Source of the DNA: Haliotispira sp965263485
Lineage (GTDB): Bacteria > Spirochaetota > Spirochaetia > SP-2023
DNA length: 64,000 nt
Direction: 5' to 3'
Assembly (NCBI GenBank): GCA_965263485.1
Contig: CBDHHO010000004.1
Span: 1,488,001-1,552,000 of the forward strand
The notes under the pieces were generated by a model, which saw only the letters and a list, made by a program, of their open reading frames with translations, was not told the DNA's origin and did not search any database. Made by a program: the position numbers and the translations under genes. Numbering within the stretch: position 1 is the stretch's first letter; each line of letters begins with the position of its first letter. This document shows, in pieces, positions 7,958 through 15,369 of this stretch.

Positions 7958-9343
7958 TCAACGCATGGTAACAAATTCTTCTGCGCCGGTGGGATGGATC
8001 GCCACCACCCGGTCGAAGTCGGCCTTGGTGGCACCCATCTTGATGGCGACTCCAAAACCCTGAAGCATCTCGTCAACGCCGTGGCCGATACCGTGCAGCC
8101 CCACCACTCTCTGCTCCGGACCGGCACAGATCAGTTTCATACGGCAGGGCTGGCTATGCTCGGTAATCGCTGTATACATCGCTGTAAAACTGCTGGTATA
8201 AACCTTCAAATCATTGCCGTACCGGGCGCGGGCCTGTTCCTCGGTCAGGCCCATGCTACCGATGGGCGGGTGGCTGAACACTACGGTCGGCACTGCGTTG
8301 TAGTCCATCTTGGGCGGCTCACTGTACGCCTCGCTGTGGAAGAGCCGCTCGGAGAGCAAGCGACCGCATTTGATCGCCACCGGAGTCAGTTCGATGCCAC
8401 CCCGCATTACATCACCTAGGGCATAGATACCACTGACATTGCTGTTCTGGTAGTCGTCCACCGGAATAAAGCCTCTCTGGTCGCAGGTGACTCCTGCGCG
8501 CTCCAGGTCTAGGTTGCCAGTGTTGGGTTCGCGGCCAATGGCCCAGATCAGCTCTCGGGCGTTGTGATTCCGGCCGTTTTCCAAGTGCAGCGTGAGGCTG
8601 CCGTCGGCCTCTTTTACCACTTCTTTCGGCACTGAGTGGCGGTGTAAGTTGATGCCTGCTGCCTCAAGCTGTTCGCACAAGGTCTCGCGCAGCATCTGAT
8701 CAAAGCTGCGCAGCGGGGACTCTTTACGCACGAACAGATCCGTTTGCACTCCCAGCGAATGCAGCACTCCGGCCAGCTCCACGGCAATGTAGCCCGCGCC
8801 GACTACAGTGACGCTGCGGGGCCGCTCGTGCAGCTCAAAGAAACCGTCCGAATCGATGCCATGCCCGGCTCCCGGCAGTTTCGGTATCAAGGGTTTGCCG
8901 CCGGTGGCGATCAAAATATTTCCAGCTTTTAACTGCCTGATTCCTCCATCAGTTTCAACTGCCAGCTCTTTCGGCCCGGTAAAACGGGCCCAGCCGCGGA
9001 TGATTTCAACCTTATTGCCCGCCAGAGTCTTCTCGTAGGACTGGTGGATGCGTTTGATATAGGCAGAGCGCCTGGCCACCAACTGGCCCCAGTCGAGGCC
9101 GGCCAGGGCTTCTCCGGCTTGCGCCGCATTGAGCGCAAAGCCGTAGTCCTTAGCGTAGCGCAGGGCTTCTGCGACTTGTGCGGCGTACCACATCACTTTT
9201 TTGGGTACACAACCGACATTGACGCAGGTACCGCCCAGATATCTAGCCTCAATCAAGGCTACCTTAGCCCCGTACATGGCCGCACGGTTGGCCGAGGCAA
9301 TGCCGCCGCTACCGCCGCCGATGCAGATGTAATCATATTCCAT
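7958..9343 (-). CDS. gor: glutathione-disulfide reductase
   Basis: 461-residue class I flavoprotein disulfide reductase that reduces glutathione disulfide with NADPH. FAD-binding CIGGGSGGIASANRAA is at residues 7-22 and the redox-active pair lies in GGTCVNVGCVPKK (C40 and C45), the Gor-specific form of the motif. The NAD(P) Rossmann repeat is VVGAGYIAVELAG, the second FAD strand IYALGDV, and the C-terminal interface HPTGAEEFVTMR carries the catalytic histidine. Gor rather than trypanothione or mycothione reductase is supported by the motif and length. It stands alone, convergent with rpmB. An enzyme of this kind implies a glutathione-type thiol system. Confidence 0.94.
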   Translation of the reverse strand: MEYDYICIGGGSGGIASANRAAMYGAKVALIEARYLGGTCVNVGCVPKKVMWYAAQVAEALRYAKDYGFALNAAQAGEALAGLDWGQLVARRSAYIKRIHQSYEKTLAGNKVEIIRGWARFTGPKELAVETDGGIRQLKAGNILIATGGKPLIPKLPGAGHGIDSDGFFELHERPRSVTVVGAGYIAVELAGVLHSLGVQTDLFVRKESPLRSFDQMLRETLCEQLEAAGINLHRHSVPKEVVKEADGSLTLHLENGRNHNARELIWAIGREPNTGNLDLERAGVTCDQRGFIPVDDYQNSNVSGIYALGDVMRGGIELTPVAIKCGRLLSERLFHSEAYSEPPKMDYNAVPTVVFSHPPIGSMGLTEEQARARYGNDLKVYTSSFTAMYTAITEHSQPCRMKLICAGPEQRVVGLHGIGHGVDEMLQGFGVAIKMGATKADFDRVVAIHPTGAEEFVTMR

Positions 9344-9599
9344 AAATAACCTCTGTAATTTGCATTTTTATTTCACCAATTGCGCCAGGATTGGCTCACC
9401 TTGGCAATGAGTCTTCTGCCACCAGGCTCTCAAAGCGAAAGCCATCTGCTTCCATGTTATATGGAGAGGTTTTACTGATAGAAGTAATGTGCAGCAATAT
9501 CCTGCCGCCTCATTGCCAACTTTTATGTGCTGACTGTGAAAGAACGGCAGCTCATAAAGCAGAAAGAGCCGGAAATTCTGGAGTACTTTATGTATTTGC
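9344..9599. other. intergenic region between divergent gor and the DUF2170-like/PspA pair
   Basis: No convincing gene. A 79-codon minus ORF at 9368-9607 has no family resemblance and no ribosome-binding site. The region must hold the gor promoter; I did not find a clear consensus for it. Confidence 0.5.
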
Positions 9600-9628
9600 T
9601 TGCCCATGCTCCTGAGACTGCGTATATT
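9600..9628 (+). promoter_or_regulatory. candidate promoter of the DUF2170-like/PspA operon
   Basis: TTGCCC (9600-9605), 17-bp spacer, TATATT (9623-9628). The -35 is weak and the -10 has one mismatch. The start codon follows 23 bp after the -10. PspA operons are often sigma-54 dependent, but no GG-N10-GC pair was recognised here. Confidence 0.4.
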
Positions 9629-9651
9629 CTGTGGGGGATCAGGAGGTAGCG

Positions 9652-10050
9652 ATGAATATTACCGTGCGCAGCACCGTGCAACAGGAGCTGGCTCAGTTCC
9701 TCGAAGACCACGACTATCTGGTGGAGCAGCCCTCAGCTCAGATTCTGGCCGTCAAAACAATCGGTGGCCCCAGTATCTATATTGCCTGTGAAGCTGCTGG
9801 CACCCTGTACTTCGAACTGAGTCTGGGCAAACTGGGGGCCCTGCGCCAGCACGCTGCCGTTCTTTACAAGCTGCTCGACCTGAACAGCGAAATTGCCCCA
9901 GTCAGCGTAGCACTCAACAGCGAAGGCCCGGAGCCCGAGCTGTGTCTGGTCGAACGGCTGGAGAGTCGAAACCTGGACAGCAACGAAGTACTTGCCGTAC
10001 TTGAAGGCATGGGGCTGGCCTGCCTGCGCGTGCAGCAATTACTGGACTGA
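9652..10050 (+). CDS. YjfI/DUF2170-like or YbjN-like small protein, partner of PspA
   Basis: 132-residue soluble protein with no signal peptide or membrane segment. The start at 9652 is chosen for the strong AGGAGG 6 bases upstream; a GTG at 9631 is in frame but poorer. It has the alternating alpha/beta pattern and AGTLYFELSLGKLG plus LYKLLDLNSEIAPVSVAL segments reminiscent of DUF2170 (YjfI) or YbjN proteins. In enterobacteria yjfI sits directly before the PspA homologue yjfJ, and here the next gene is also a PspA protein, which supports the DUF2170 reading. The family assignment is from pattern and context and is tentative. A role in envelope stress is inferred. Confidence 0.6.
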   Translation: MNITVRSTVQQELAQFLEDHDYLVEQPSAQILAVKTIGGPSIYIACEAAGTLYFELSLGKLGALRQHAAVLYKLLDLNSEIAPVSVALNSEGPEPELCLVERLESRNLDSNEVLAVLEGMGLACLRVQQLLD

Positions 10051-10099
10051 AAAACACCAAAGCTGATCATCACAAAGATTGGAAATAAAGGGAAGCAAA

Positions 10100-10774
10100 A
10101 TGGGAATACTATCGCGCATGTTTAAGGTTGGCCAGGCTGAAGCCAACCAATTGATCGACAAAATGGAAAAGCCTGGGAAAATGATCGACCAGGCGATTCG
10201 CGACCGCGAGAAGCAGATTGCCGGGGCTCGCGAAGCCATTGTTAAAGTGATTGCCACCGAAAAACAGACCAAGGCCGAACTGGACCGGGCCCTGAGCAGC
10301 AAGGACGAGTGGACCCGCAAGGCCGAAACGGCCCTGCGGGCCGGCAAAGAAGAATTGGCCGCCCAGGCACTGCAACGCGCCGAAGAATACGAGCGCGAGA
10401 GCGGCAGCTACCAGCAGCAATGGCAGTTACAGCACGCCGAAAGTGCCAAGCTGAAACAAGCTCTGCAGGAAATGGAAAATGACTTTGCATCGCTCAAGCG
10501 TGAACGCAACCTGATTGTGGCCCAGAGCAAAGCCGCCGATGTCAAAAAGGATATCTACCAGGCCAAGGCCAAAATTGGTCGCTCCAACACCAACGACCTG
10601 ATCGAACGCATGCGGGCCAAGGCCCAACAAAGCTCCTACGAAGCCGATGCGGCCGGAGAGCTGAATGTGGAACATAGCGGTGATTCACTGGAAAAAGAAT
10701 TTGCCAGCCTAGAAAAGCAGGAACTTTCCAGTTCGGTTGCCGAAAAGCTGGAAGCCATGAAAGCCCGCTTATAA
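10100..10774 (+). CDS. pspA: PspA/IM30 (Vipp1-type) membrane-stress protein
   Basis: 224-residue ESCRT-III-like protein that binds the inner face of the cytoplasmic membrane and stabilises it under stress. It begins MGILSRMFKVGQAEANQLIDKMEKPGKMIDQAIRD, written here in part, matching the amphipathic helix 0 and helix 1 of PspA, and is otherwise almost entirely charged coiled coil (roughly residues 25-150). The start at 10100 is preferred over 10079 because the product then begins with the canonical MGIL and the site GGGAAG lies 5 bases upstream. It is 49 bp downstream of the DUF2170-like gene in one operon. No pspF or pspBC is nearby. Confidence 0.9.
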   Translation: MGILSRMFKVGQAEANQLIDKMEKPGKMIDQAIRDREKQIAGAREAIVKVIATEKQTKAELDRALSSKDEWTRKAETALRAGKEELAAQALQRAEEYERESGSYQQQWQLQHAESAKLKQALQEMENDFASLKRERNLIVAQSKAADVKKDIYQAKAKIGRSNTNDLIERMRAKAQQSSYEADAAGELNVEHSGDSLEKEFASLEKQELSSSVAEKLEAMKARL

Positions 10775-10793
10775 ATTCCCAACAGATATTGGA

Positions 10794-11732
10794 TCAGGGC
10801 GCATCGGTACGGTACTCGTTCTGTTGCAGCACCTGATTCTTCAGTTGTTCGGCACGGCTGCGCACTTCTTCCAAAATAGCGGTGCTGGCCGCCCAATCGT
10901 AGAAACTAGCTGCCTCGTTCAAGCGTCCCAGGCTATAGGCCGCCCGTGCTCTCATAAACAAGGCATTGATATCTTTGTTGCTGGCGCGCCGCCCCAGTTC
11001 TTTGGCCCTGCGCTGTGCCTCGCGCAAGTTGCGGGCCTTGCCTTGGCTCTGAGCCTCTTGCTTGCGAATCTCGCGCTTGGCGATATAGCGGTCGAGCAGC
11101 CGCGCCGCCTCGGCAAAATCTTCCAGTTCGAACAACTTCAGTACCGCCAGGCCGTAGAGCGAATCCGTGTAGTCGGCTTTGAGCTCCAGCGAGCGCTCAT
11201 AGTCCCATTGGGCCTGCGCTAAATATCCGCTGCGCTGCTCCATTTCAATGTTGTTCTTCATCAACCAGGCCGAACACAGGGCGCGGTAGTAGAACAGGGC
11301 ACTGTTGTTGCCCTCAAATTCAATGGCCACATCAAGGTAGCGTCGGGCCTCCGCATACATGCCGTGTTTGATAAAAATCAGGGCGATGGCCTGGCTGCGG
11401 TTGGCATAGCGAGAACGCTGTAGCAGCGGCTTCTGAATCTGCTTGCTCAAGGCCTTCAGCTCCTTGTGCAGCTCTTTCAGGCGCTCTTCTTGAGACTTGT
11501 TTAGGCCCCGTTTGCGCAGCATCTCAACCGGATTCTGCTCCTCGATGCTCAGCAGTTGTTCTTCCAGCTGCACCGGATCATGGAGTGACCTCTGCGAACA
11601 GGCAAGCAAGACTGCCTGCAGAATGAACAGGATTGGCCAGCGATAAAAACGATAAAGATAAGCAGTCGGAACGATTGCTTTTCTCACAACTGCATTGGGG
11701 AAAGCTCTCAGCGAACCCCTAAAAATTCCCAT
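10794..11732 (-). CDS. TPR-containing lipoprotein
   Basis: About 312 residues from the ATG at 11732; a GTG at 11687 would also give a good lipoprotein signal, and the frame remains open to 11933 over repeat-derived sequence that is unlikely to be translated. The hydrophobic stretch WPILFILQAVLLAC ends in lipobox LLAC. The mature protein is helical with tetratricopeptide-like repeats: YANRSQAIALIFIKHGMYAEARRYLDVAIEFEGNNSALFYYRAL, and YTDSLYGLAVLKLFELEDFAEAARLLDRYI. Long basic heptads (REIRKQEAQSQGKARNLREAQRRAKELGRR) suggest a coiled coil. Probably a periplasmic scaffold; function unknown. It converges with pspA, only 19 bp apart. Confidence 0.75.
   Translation of the reverse strand: MGIFRGSLRAFPNAVVRKAIVPTAYLYRFYRWPILFILQAVLLACSQRSLHDPVQLEEQLLSIEEQNPVEMLRKRGLNKSQEERLKELHKELKALSKQIQKPLLQRSRYANRSQAIALIFIKHGMYAEARRYLDVAIEFEGNNSALFYYRALCSAWLMKNNIEMEQRSGYLAQAQWDYERSLELKADYTDSLYGLAVLKLFELEDFAEAARLLDRYIAKREIRKQEAQSQGKARNLREAQRRAKELGRRASNKDINALFMRARAAYSLGRLNEAASFYDWAASTAILEEVRSRAEQLKNQVLQQNEYRTDAP
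11711..11730 (-). repeat. bare end of the dispersed element at the TPR-lipoprotein start
   Basis: GCGAACCCCTAAAAATTCCC is a degraded terminus of the dispersed family. It overlaps the proposed N-terminal codons (MGIFRGSL is its translation), which argues that the real start may be the downstream GTG at 11687. Confidence 0.55.
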
Positions 11733-11963
11733 TCTGCCCCAGATTCGGTCTTTTCTGTGGATAATAGCATCACCTACGGCAAGAATTCTAGTGAGCCCTC
11801 TGCTCCGTAAGGGCCTTACTGACGTCAGGGAGCTATAAGCATCGCTTGACTTCCTTTTCGCGCTGTCGTAAAAAGGCTCTGCGCTTAGTATCGTTGGCAT
11901 TGAAAACGATTTTTTGATTCCCTTCTGTATCATTGGTACTCCTGTTCGGGCGGTCTCGGCACT

Positions 11964-12995
11964 TCAGCGTCCCAGCTTCTGATGCTCGCGCGCAAGATCA
12001 TCGGTTTGCAGGTGCGTGTAAATTTGCGTGGTTGCCAGATTGCTGTGGCCCAGCATTTCCTGCACCGCGCGCAGGTCGGCACCGCCTTGGAGCAGATGGG
12101 TGGCAAAGGAATGGCGCAGGGTGTGCAGCTTGCAATCCAAGCCCAGCAGTTTCGCGTATTCTTTAAAGCGTTTCCACAGGCCCTTGCGACTTAGAGGCTG
12201 GCCTTTCTGGTTGACAAACAAGTGGTTATCAGTTGCCGAACGGATGAGCAGCGGGCGGGCTTCGCCTAGATAGTGTTTCAGCCAGTGAACAGCCTCTTCG
12301 CCCATTGGTACCAAGCGCTCCTTACTGCGTTTGCCAGTGACGCGCAGCAGGTCTTCGGCAAAATACAGGTTTTGAGACTCCAGGGACACCACTTCGGAGA
12401 CCCGCAAACCACAGCTGTAAATCAGCTCCAGTATCGCGCGGTCGCGCAGACTGGCCGCCTGTTGCAGCTGTGCACGTCGGCTGCCCTTCCAAGCAGAGCC
12501 GGATCCCGTATGGTTGAGCACCAGCTCAAGGAGTTGTTCGACCTCTTCAATCGAAAGTACCTCAGGGAGGCGATGCTGACTGCGGGGCCGCTCCAACAGT
12601 TCCAGCGGCTGGTCTTCGCGCAGCCCGGCAAACTGCAAATAGCGAAACAGTGAGCTCAGGCTGCTGTGGACTTTAAGCAGACTGCGCGGCACAAGCTGCT
12701 CTGAGCGCTGCAACAAATACTGCTCCAGATTACGGTAATCAAGGAGGCACAAATCGCCTTGCCGGTTCCCCGCATCAGGGAGGGAGAGGCTGTGCAGAAA
12801 CACGCAAAGCTGTTCGGCTTCAAAGAGGTAGACTTCAATGCTGGCCCGGCTCAGTCCCTGTTCCAAGGCCAGGTGATTGTGATAGAGAGAAAGCACATGC
12901 GCGTTTTTGTCCGAAATTTTCCCCCTTTTGCGCGCGTCCTCTGACTCTCGGGCTTCCGTTTGGGATCCCGTTTTGCCATGCATTGCCTCTTCCAT
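11964..12995 (-). CDS. tyrosine recombinase, XerC/XerD type
   Basis: 343 residues from the ATG at 12995, preferred over the TTG at 13016 because GGGAGGGG sits 7 bases before it. N-terminal SAM-like core-binding domain (HLALEQGLSRASIEVYLFEAEQL) is followed by the catalytic domain. All active-site residues are present: R in SCGLRVSE, K in VTGKRSKE, H and R in LHTLRHSFATHLL, H in LGHSNLATTQIYTHL and the nucleophilic Y in the same segment. XerC/D resolves chromosome dimers at dif together with FtsK. An N-terminal tail of about 30 charged residues is longer than usual. XerC versus XerD cannot be decided without the partner. It lies downstream of ftsZ behind a strong terminator. Confidence 0.9.
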   Translation of the reverse strand: MEEAMHGKTGSQTEARESEDARKRGKISDKNAHVLSLYHNHLALEQGLSRASIEVYLFEAEQLCVFLHSLSLPDAGNRQGDLCLLDYRNLEQYLLQRSEQLVPRSLLKVHSSLSSLFRYLQFAGLREDQPLELLERPRSQHRLPEVLSIEEVEQLLELVLNHTGSGSAWKGSRRAQLQQAASLRDRAILELIYSCGLRVSEVVSLESQNLYFAEDLLRVTGKRSKERLVPMGEEAVHWLKHYLGEARPLLIRSATDNHLFVNQKGQPLSRKGLWKRFKEYAKLLGLDCKLHTLRHSFATHLLQGGADLRAVQEMLGHSNLATTQIYTHLQTDDLAREHQKLGR

Positions 12996-13047
12996 TACTG
13001 CCCCTCCCGCTGTCAAGTTTCTTCAATCAGTTTTCCCCCCGAATCTT

Positions 13048-13106
13048 CCCGAAGCAAATAAAAAAGAGTGGATGCCAAGCATCCACTCTTTTTTATTTGC
13101 TTCGGG
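13048..13106. terminator. bidirectional intrinsic terminator between ftsZ and the Xer gene
   Basis: A near-perfect inverted repeat with 28-bp arms and a 3-nt loop. The GC-rich core GAGTGGATGC / GCATCCACTC is followed by TTTTTTATTT on both strands, so it can terminate transcription either way. It sits 49 bp after the ftsZ stop. Confidence 0.93.
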
Positions 13107-13155
13107 GTGACCGCAATAAGCCAAGGGAGTCAAAGCCTTGCAGAACTCCGGGAGC

Positions 13156-14781
13156 TCAACGCTTGCGATGCTTGCGACGCAGCAGCGTGGGGATATAGAG
13201 GTTTTCGTTCTGGCCTTGCGGCAACTGCGGCTCGGCCCGTTTCTGGCCCAAAACTTGGTTGGCCTTGCTGACTTGATCCGCCAGTCCGGTCGCAGGAACG
13301 GGAACCGGCTCCGCATATGGGCCGTGAGCTTTCTGATGCTGTTGAGGGCCTGCTGAAAACAGCAGCTCCAGCTCAGTATTACTGACCTGCTCCAACTGTT
13401 CCACCGCCAAGCGGCTGCCCTCTTCGTTCAAACGGTAGACCCGGTCGGGTGCTTCGGTCTCCAGCAGCGCCCCTGTTGACTGAGTGCCTGCCGACTGCGA
13501 AGTGGCCCCTCCCCCCTGTACGCCATTTTGCTGAGCTTGCGGGCGCAGGGCCTGTCGCATCTGTGCGGCCTGTCCGGCCTCGTGGGAGTACGGCGCTCTG
13601 GCCGCACTTCTTGCCGACAGGGGAGTAGATAATGGCGTTTGCAGAGGATTCTGCATTCCGTCCGAAGCGCCTTGGCCCCGGAGCGGATTTGGACCGGAGC
13701 GCTGTACTCCCGTTCTGCCACCACGCAGCTGCACTGCATGAGCTGTGGCTACTTGTACTGCCCGCCCGTCCTCTTGACCGCCCTGCCTGAACTGCTCCAT
13801 CTGATCGGTCTGGGGGAAGCCCGTGGCAATTACAGTGACCTTGATTTCATCTTTTTTCTGATTATCAATGGCAATGCCCGAAATCACAGTGGCATTATCG
13901 GTATCCACATAGTCATTGATTTGCTCCATAATGCAGCTGTATTCTTCTAAGCTGAACGACTCATCGGCGGTGATTTGCACCAGCAAACCGGTTGCACCTT
14001 TCATGTGCGCACCGCTAAGCAGTGGATTTTCCAAAGCCTGATGAGCCGCCTGATCGGCCCGTTCCGCTCCATTGGCGATGCCAATGCCCATCAGAGCTTC
14101 TCCGCCATCCCGCATCACGGTGCAGACATCATTGAAGTCTACATTGATTTCGCCCGGCTGCGTAATTAAGTCGGCGATGCCCTTCACTCCCATGCGCAGC
14201 ACTTCGTCAGCGTTCAGGAAGGCTTCACGAACCGAAGTGCCGGGCTCCAGAATGTTCAGCAGTAACTGGTTGGGGATTACTATCAGGGTATCCACGTCCT
14301 TGCGCAGGGCCTCTACCCCTTCCAAGGCCAGCTGATACTTGCGCTGACCTTCGAAATGAAAGGGCATAGTTACCACTGCGACACACAGTTTCCCCAGATC
14401 CCTAGCGGCCCTTGCAATTACCGGTGCCGCGCCAGTTCCGGTACCGCCGCCCATACCGGCGGTGACAAAAACCATGTGGGCATCGTTCAGTAATTCGCGG
14501 ATTCGTTCGAGGTCTTCTTCGGCAGCTTCACGCCCGACTTCGGGGTTGCCCCCCGCACCCAAGCCGCCGGTAATCTTCTCGCCCAAGGGCAGCATGCGGA
14601 TGCTAGGAGACTGGAAGCGCTCTAGCGCCTGCAAGTCGGTGTTGGCCATGACAAACTGGACGCCTTCCAACTCGTTGTCAATCATGCGCTGCACGGCGTT
14701 GCTGCCACCGCCGCCAACGCCAATTACTTGAATTACTGTGGGGGGGGAACCGGATTCCCGGTTTACTAGCTCTAACTGCAT
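13156..14781 (-). CDS. ftsZ: cell division GTPase FtsZ
   Basis: 541 residues, far longer than the usual 350-400. The GTPase core is typical: IQVIGVGGGGSNAVQRMI, ANTDLQAL, tubulin signature GMGGGTGTGAAP near residues 110-121, and T7 loop INVDFNDV near 213-220. After about residue 340 comes a glutamine-rich, low-complexity linker of about 180 residues, and the last residues ENLYIPTLLRRKHRKR resemble the conserved C-terminal peptide that binds FtsA and other partners. Two adjacent ATGs exist; the second fits GGAGG spacing better. A C8 run lies in codons 12-14. No ftsA or ftsQ is next to it; upstream are a repeat region and a large unknown membrane protein. Confidence 0.97.
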   Translation of the reverse strand: MQLELVNRESGSPPTVIQVIGVGGGGSNAVQRMIDNELEGVQFVMANTDLQALERFQSPSIRMLPLGEKITGGLGAGGNPEVGREAAEEDLERIRELLNDAHMVFVTAGMGGGTGTGAAPVIARAARDLGKLCVAVVTMPFHFEGQRKYQLALEGVEALRKDVDTLIVIPNQLLLNILEPGTSVREAFLNADEVLRMGVKGIADLITQPGEINVDFNDVCTVMRDGGEALMGIGIANGAERADQAAHQALENPLLSGAHMKGATGLLVQITADESFSLEEYSCIMEQINDYVDTDNATVISGIAIDNQKKDEIKVTVIATGFPQTDQMEQFRQGGQEDGRAVQVATAHAVQLRGGRTGVQRSGPNPLRGQGASDGMQNPLQTPLSTPLSARSAARAPYSHEAGQAAQMRQALRPQAQQNGVQGGGATSQSAGTQSTGALLETEAPDRVYRLNEEGSRLAVEQLEQVSNTELELLFSAGPQQHQKAHGPYAEPVPVPATGLADQVSKANQVLGQKRAEPQLPQGQNENLYIPTLLRRKHRKR

Positions 14782-15140
14782 CATTCCTCCAGATTACTCT
14801 TTACCGTTTGTCCCACTGTTATCGTACACGCAGCAAGGCCAAGCGATAGAATCAAAAGCTCATCCCCCACACATGAGCCTTATCGAGTTTTGGGCAACTG
14901 GCCATCAGCCCAGCCTGCTAAGCGTCTCCGGAAAATGTAAGGCAAGGGCTGAAATAAAAATCGGCGCGTATCCCGAACAATTTCGAAGCAAGGCAAAGCA
15001 ACAAGCAGATAGTCCGTATCGTTGCCCGATTCATTGCAAAGCAATGTAAATGATTGCAACAGTCTTGTAAAGATTATTATGGCAGAAATTTTTTTTTGAG
15101 AGGTTTAGACTTGACTTTTTTGGCACAGCAGGGGAATTGA
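14782..15140. other. ftsZ upstream intergenic region
   Basis: About 360 bp with no supported gene. It should contain the ftsZ promoter on the minus strand, but no clear consensus was found. Short open frames here have no ribosome-binding site or family resemblance. Confidence 0.5.
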
Positions 15141-15300
15141 GGAGACCTCTGAAAATGGTATCGCTTTCTGTGGGTATTTGGCTATTGCCCTGCTTCTGCG
15201 TTGTCTTCGCTGGCAATAGCACCGCGTTCCGATGCGGATCGCAGAGATTTTTCGAGATAGCGAGGCGGCAAGCCTTTTGGGAGGTTCCCCTAAGTCGTTA
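15141..15300 (+). mobile_element. MITE-like element, degraded copy
   Basis: Left end GGAGACCTCTGAAAATGG and right end GGGAGGTTCCCC bracket about 160 bp. The interior holds a hairpin GCTATTGCC...GGCAATAGC (15181-15220) and continues ACCGCGTTCCGATGCGG. The same hairpin module occurs in reverse orientation in the copy at 59755-59980, which identifies the family. The flanks TTGA and TAAG do not match, so any target duplication has decayed. Confidence 0.75.
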
Positions 15301-15369
15301 TTTTGGATCAAGATACACAGAATCCCGGGCACATACTCGGCTGCGCCGACAGAGTCGTTGTAGAATTGT

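Noticed and set aside
9368..9607. 79-codon minus ORF between gor and the PspA pair
   Set aside because: No ribosome-binding site, no recognised motif, and it overlaps the candidate promoter of the plus-strand operon.
13048..13106. Long palindrome considered as an attachment site next to the Xer recombinase gene
   Set aside because: GC-rich core and T-run on each strand make it a standard bidirectional terminator; dif-like sequence is not apparent.
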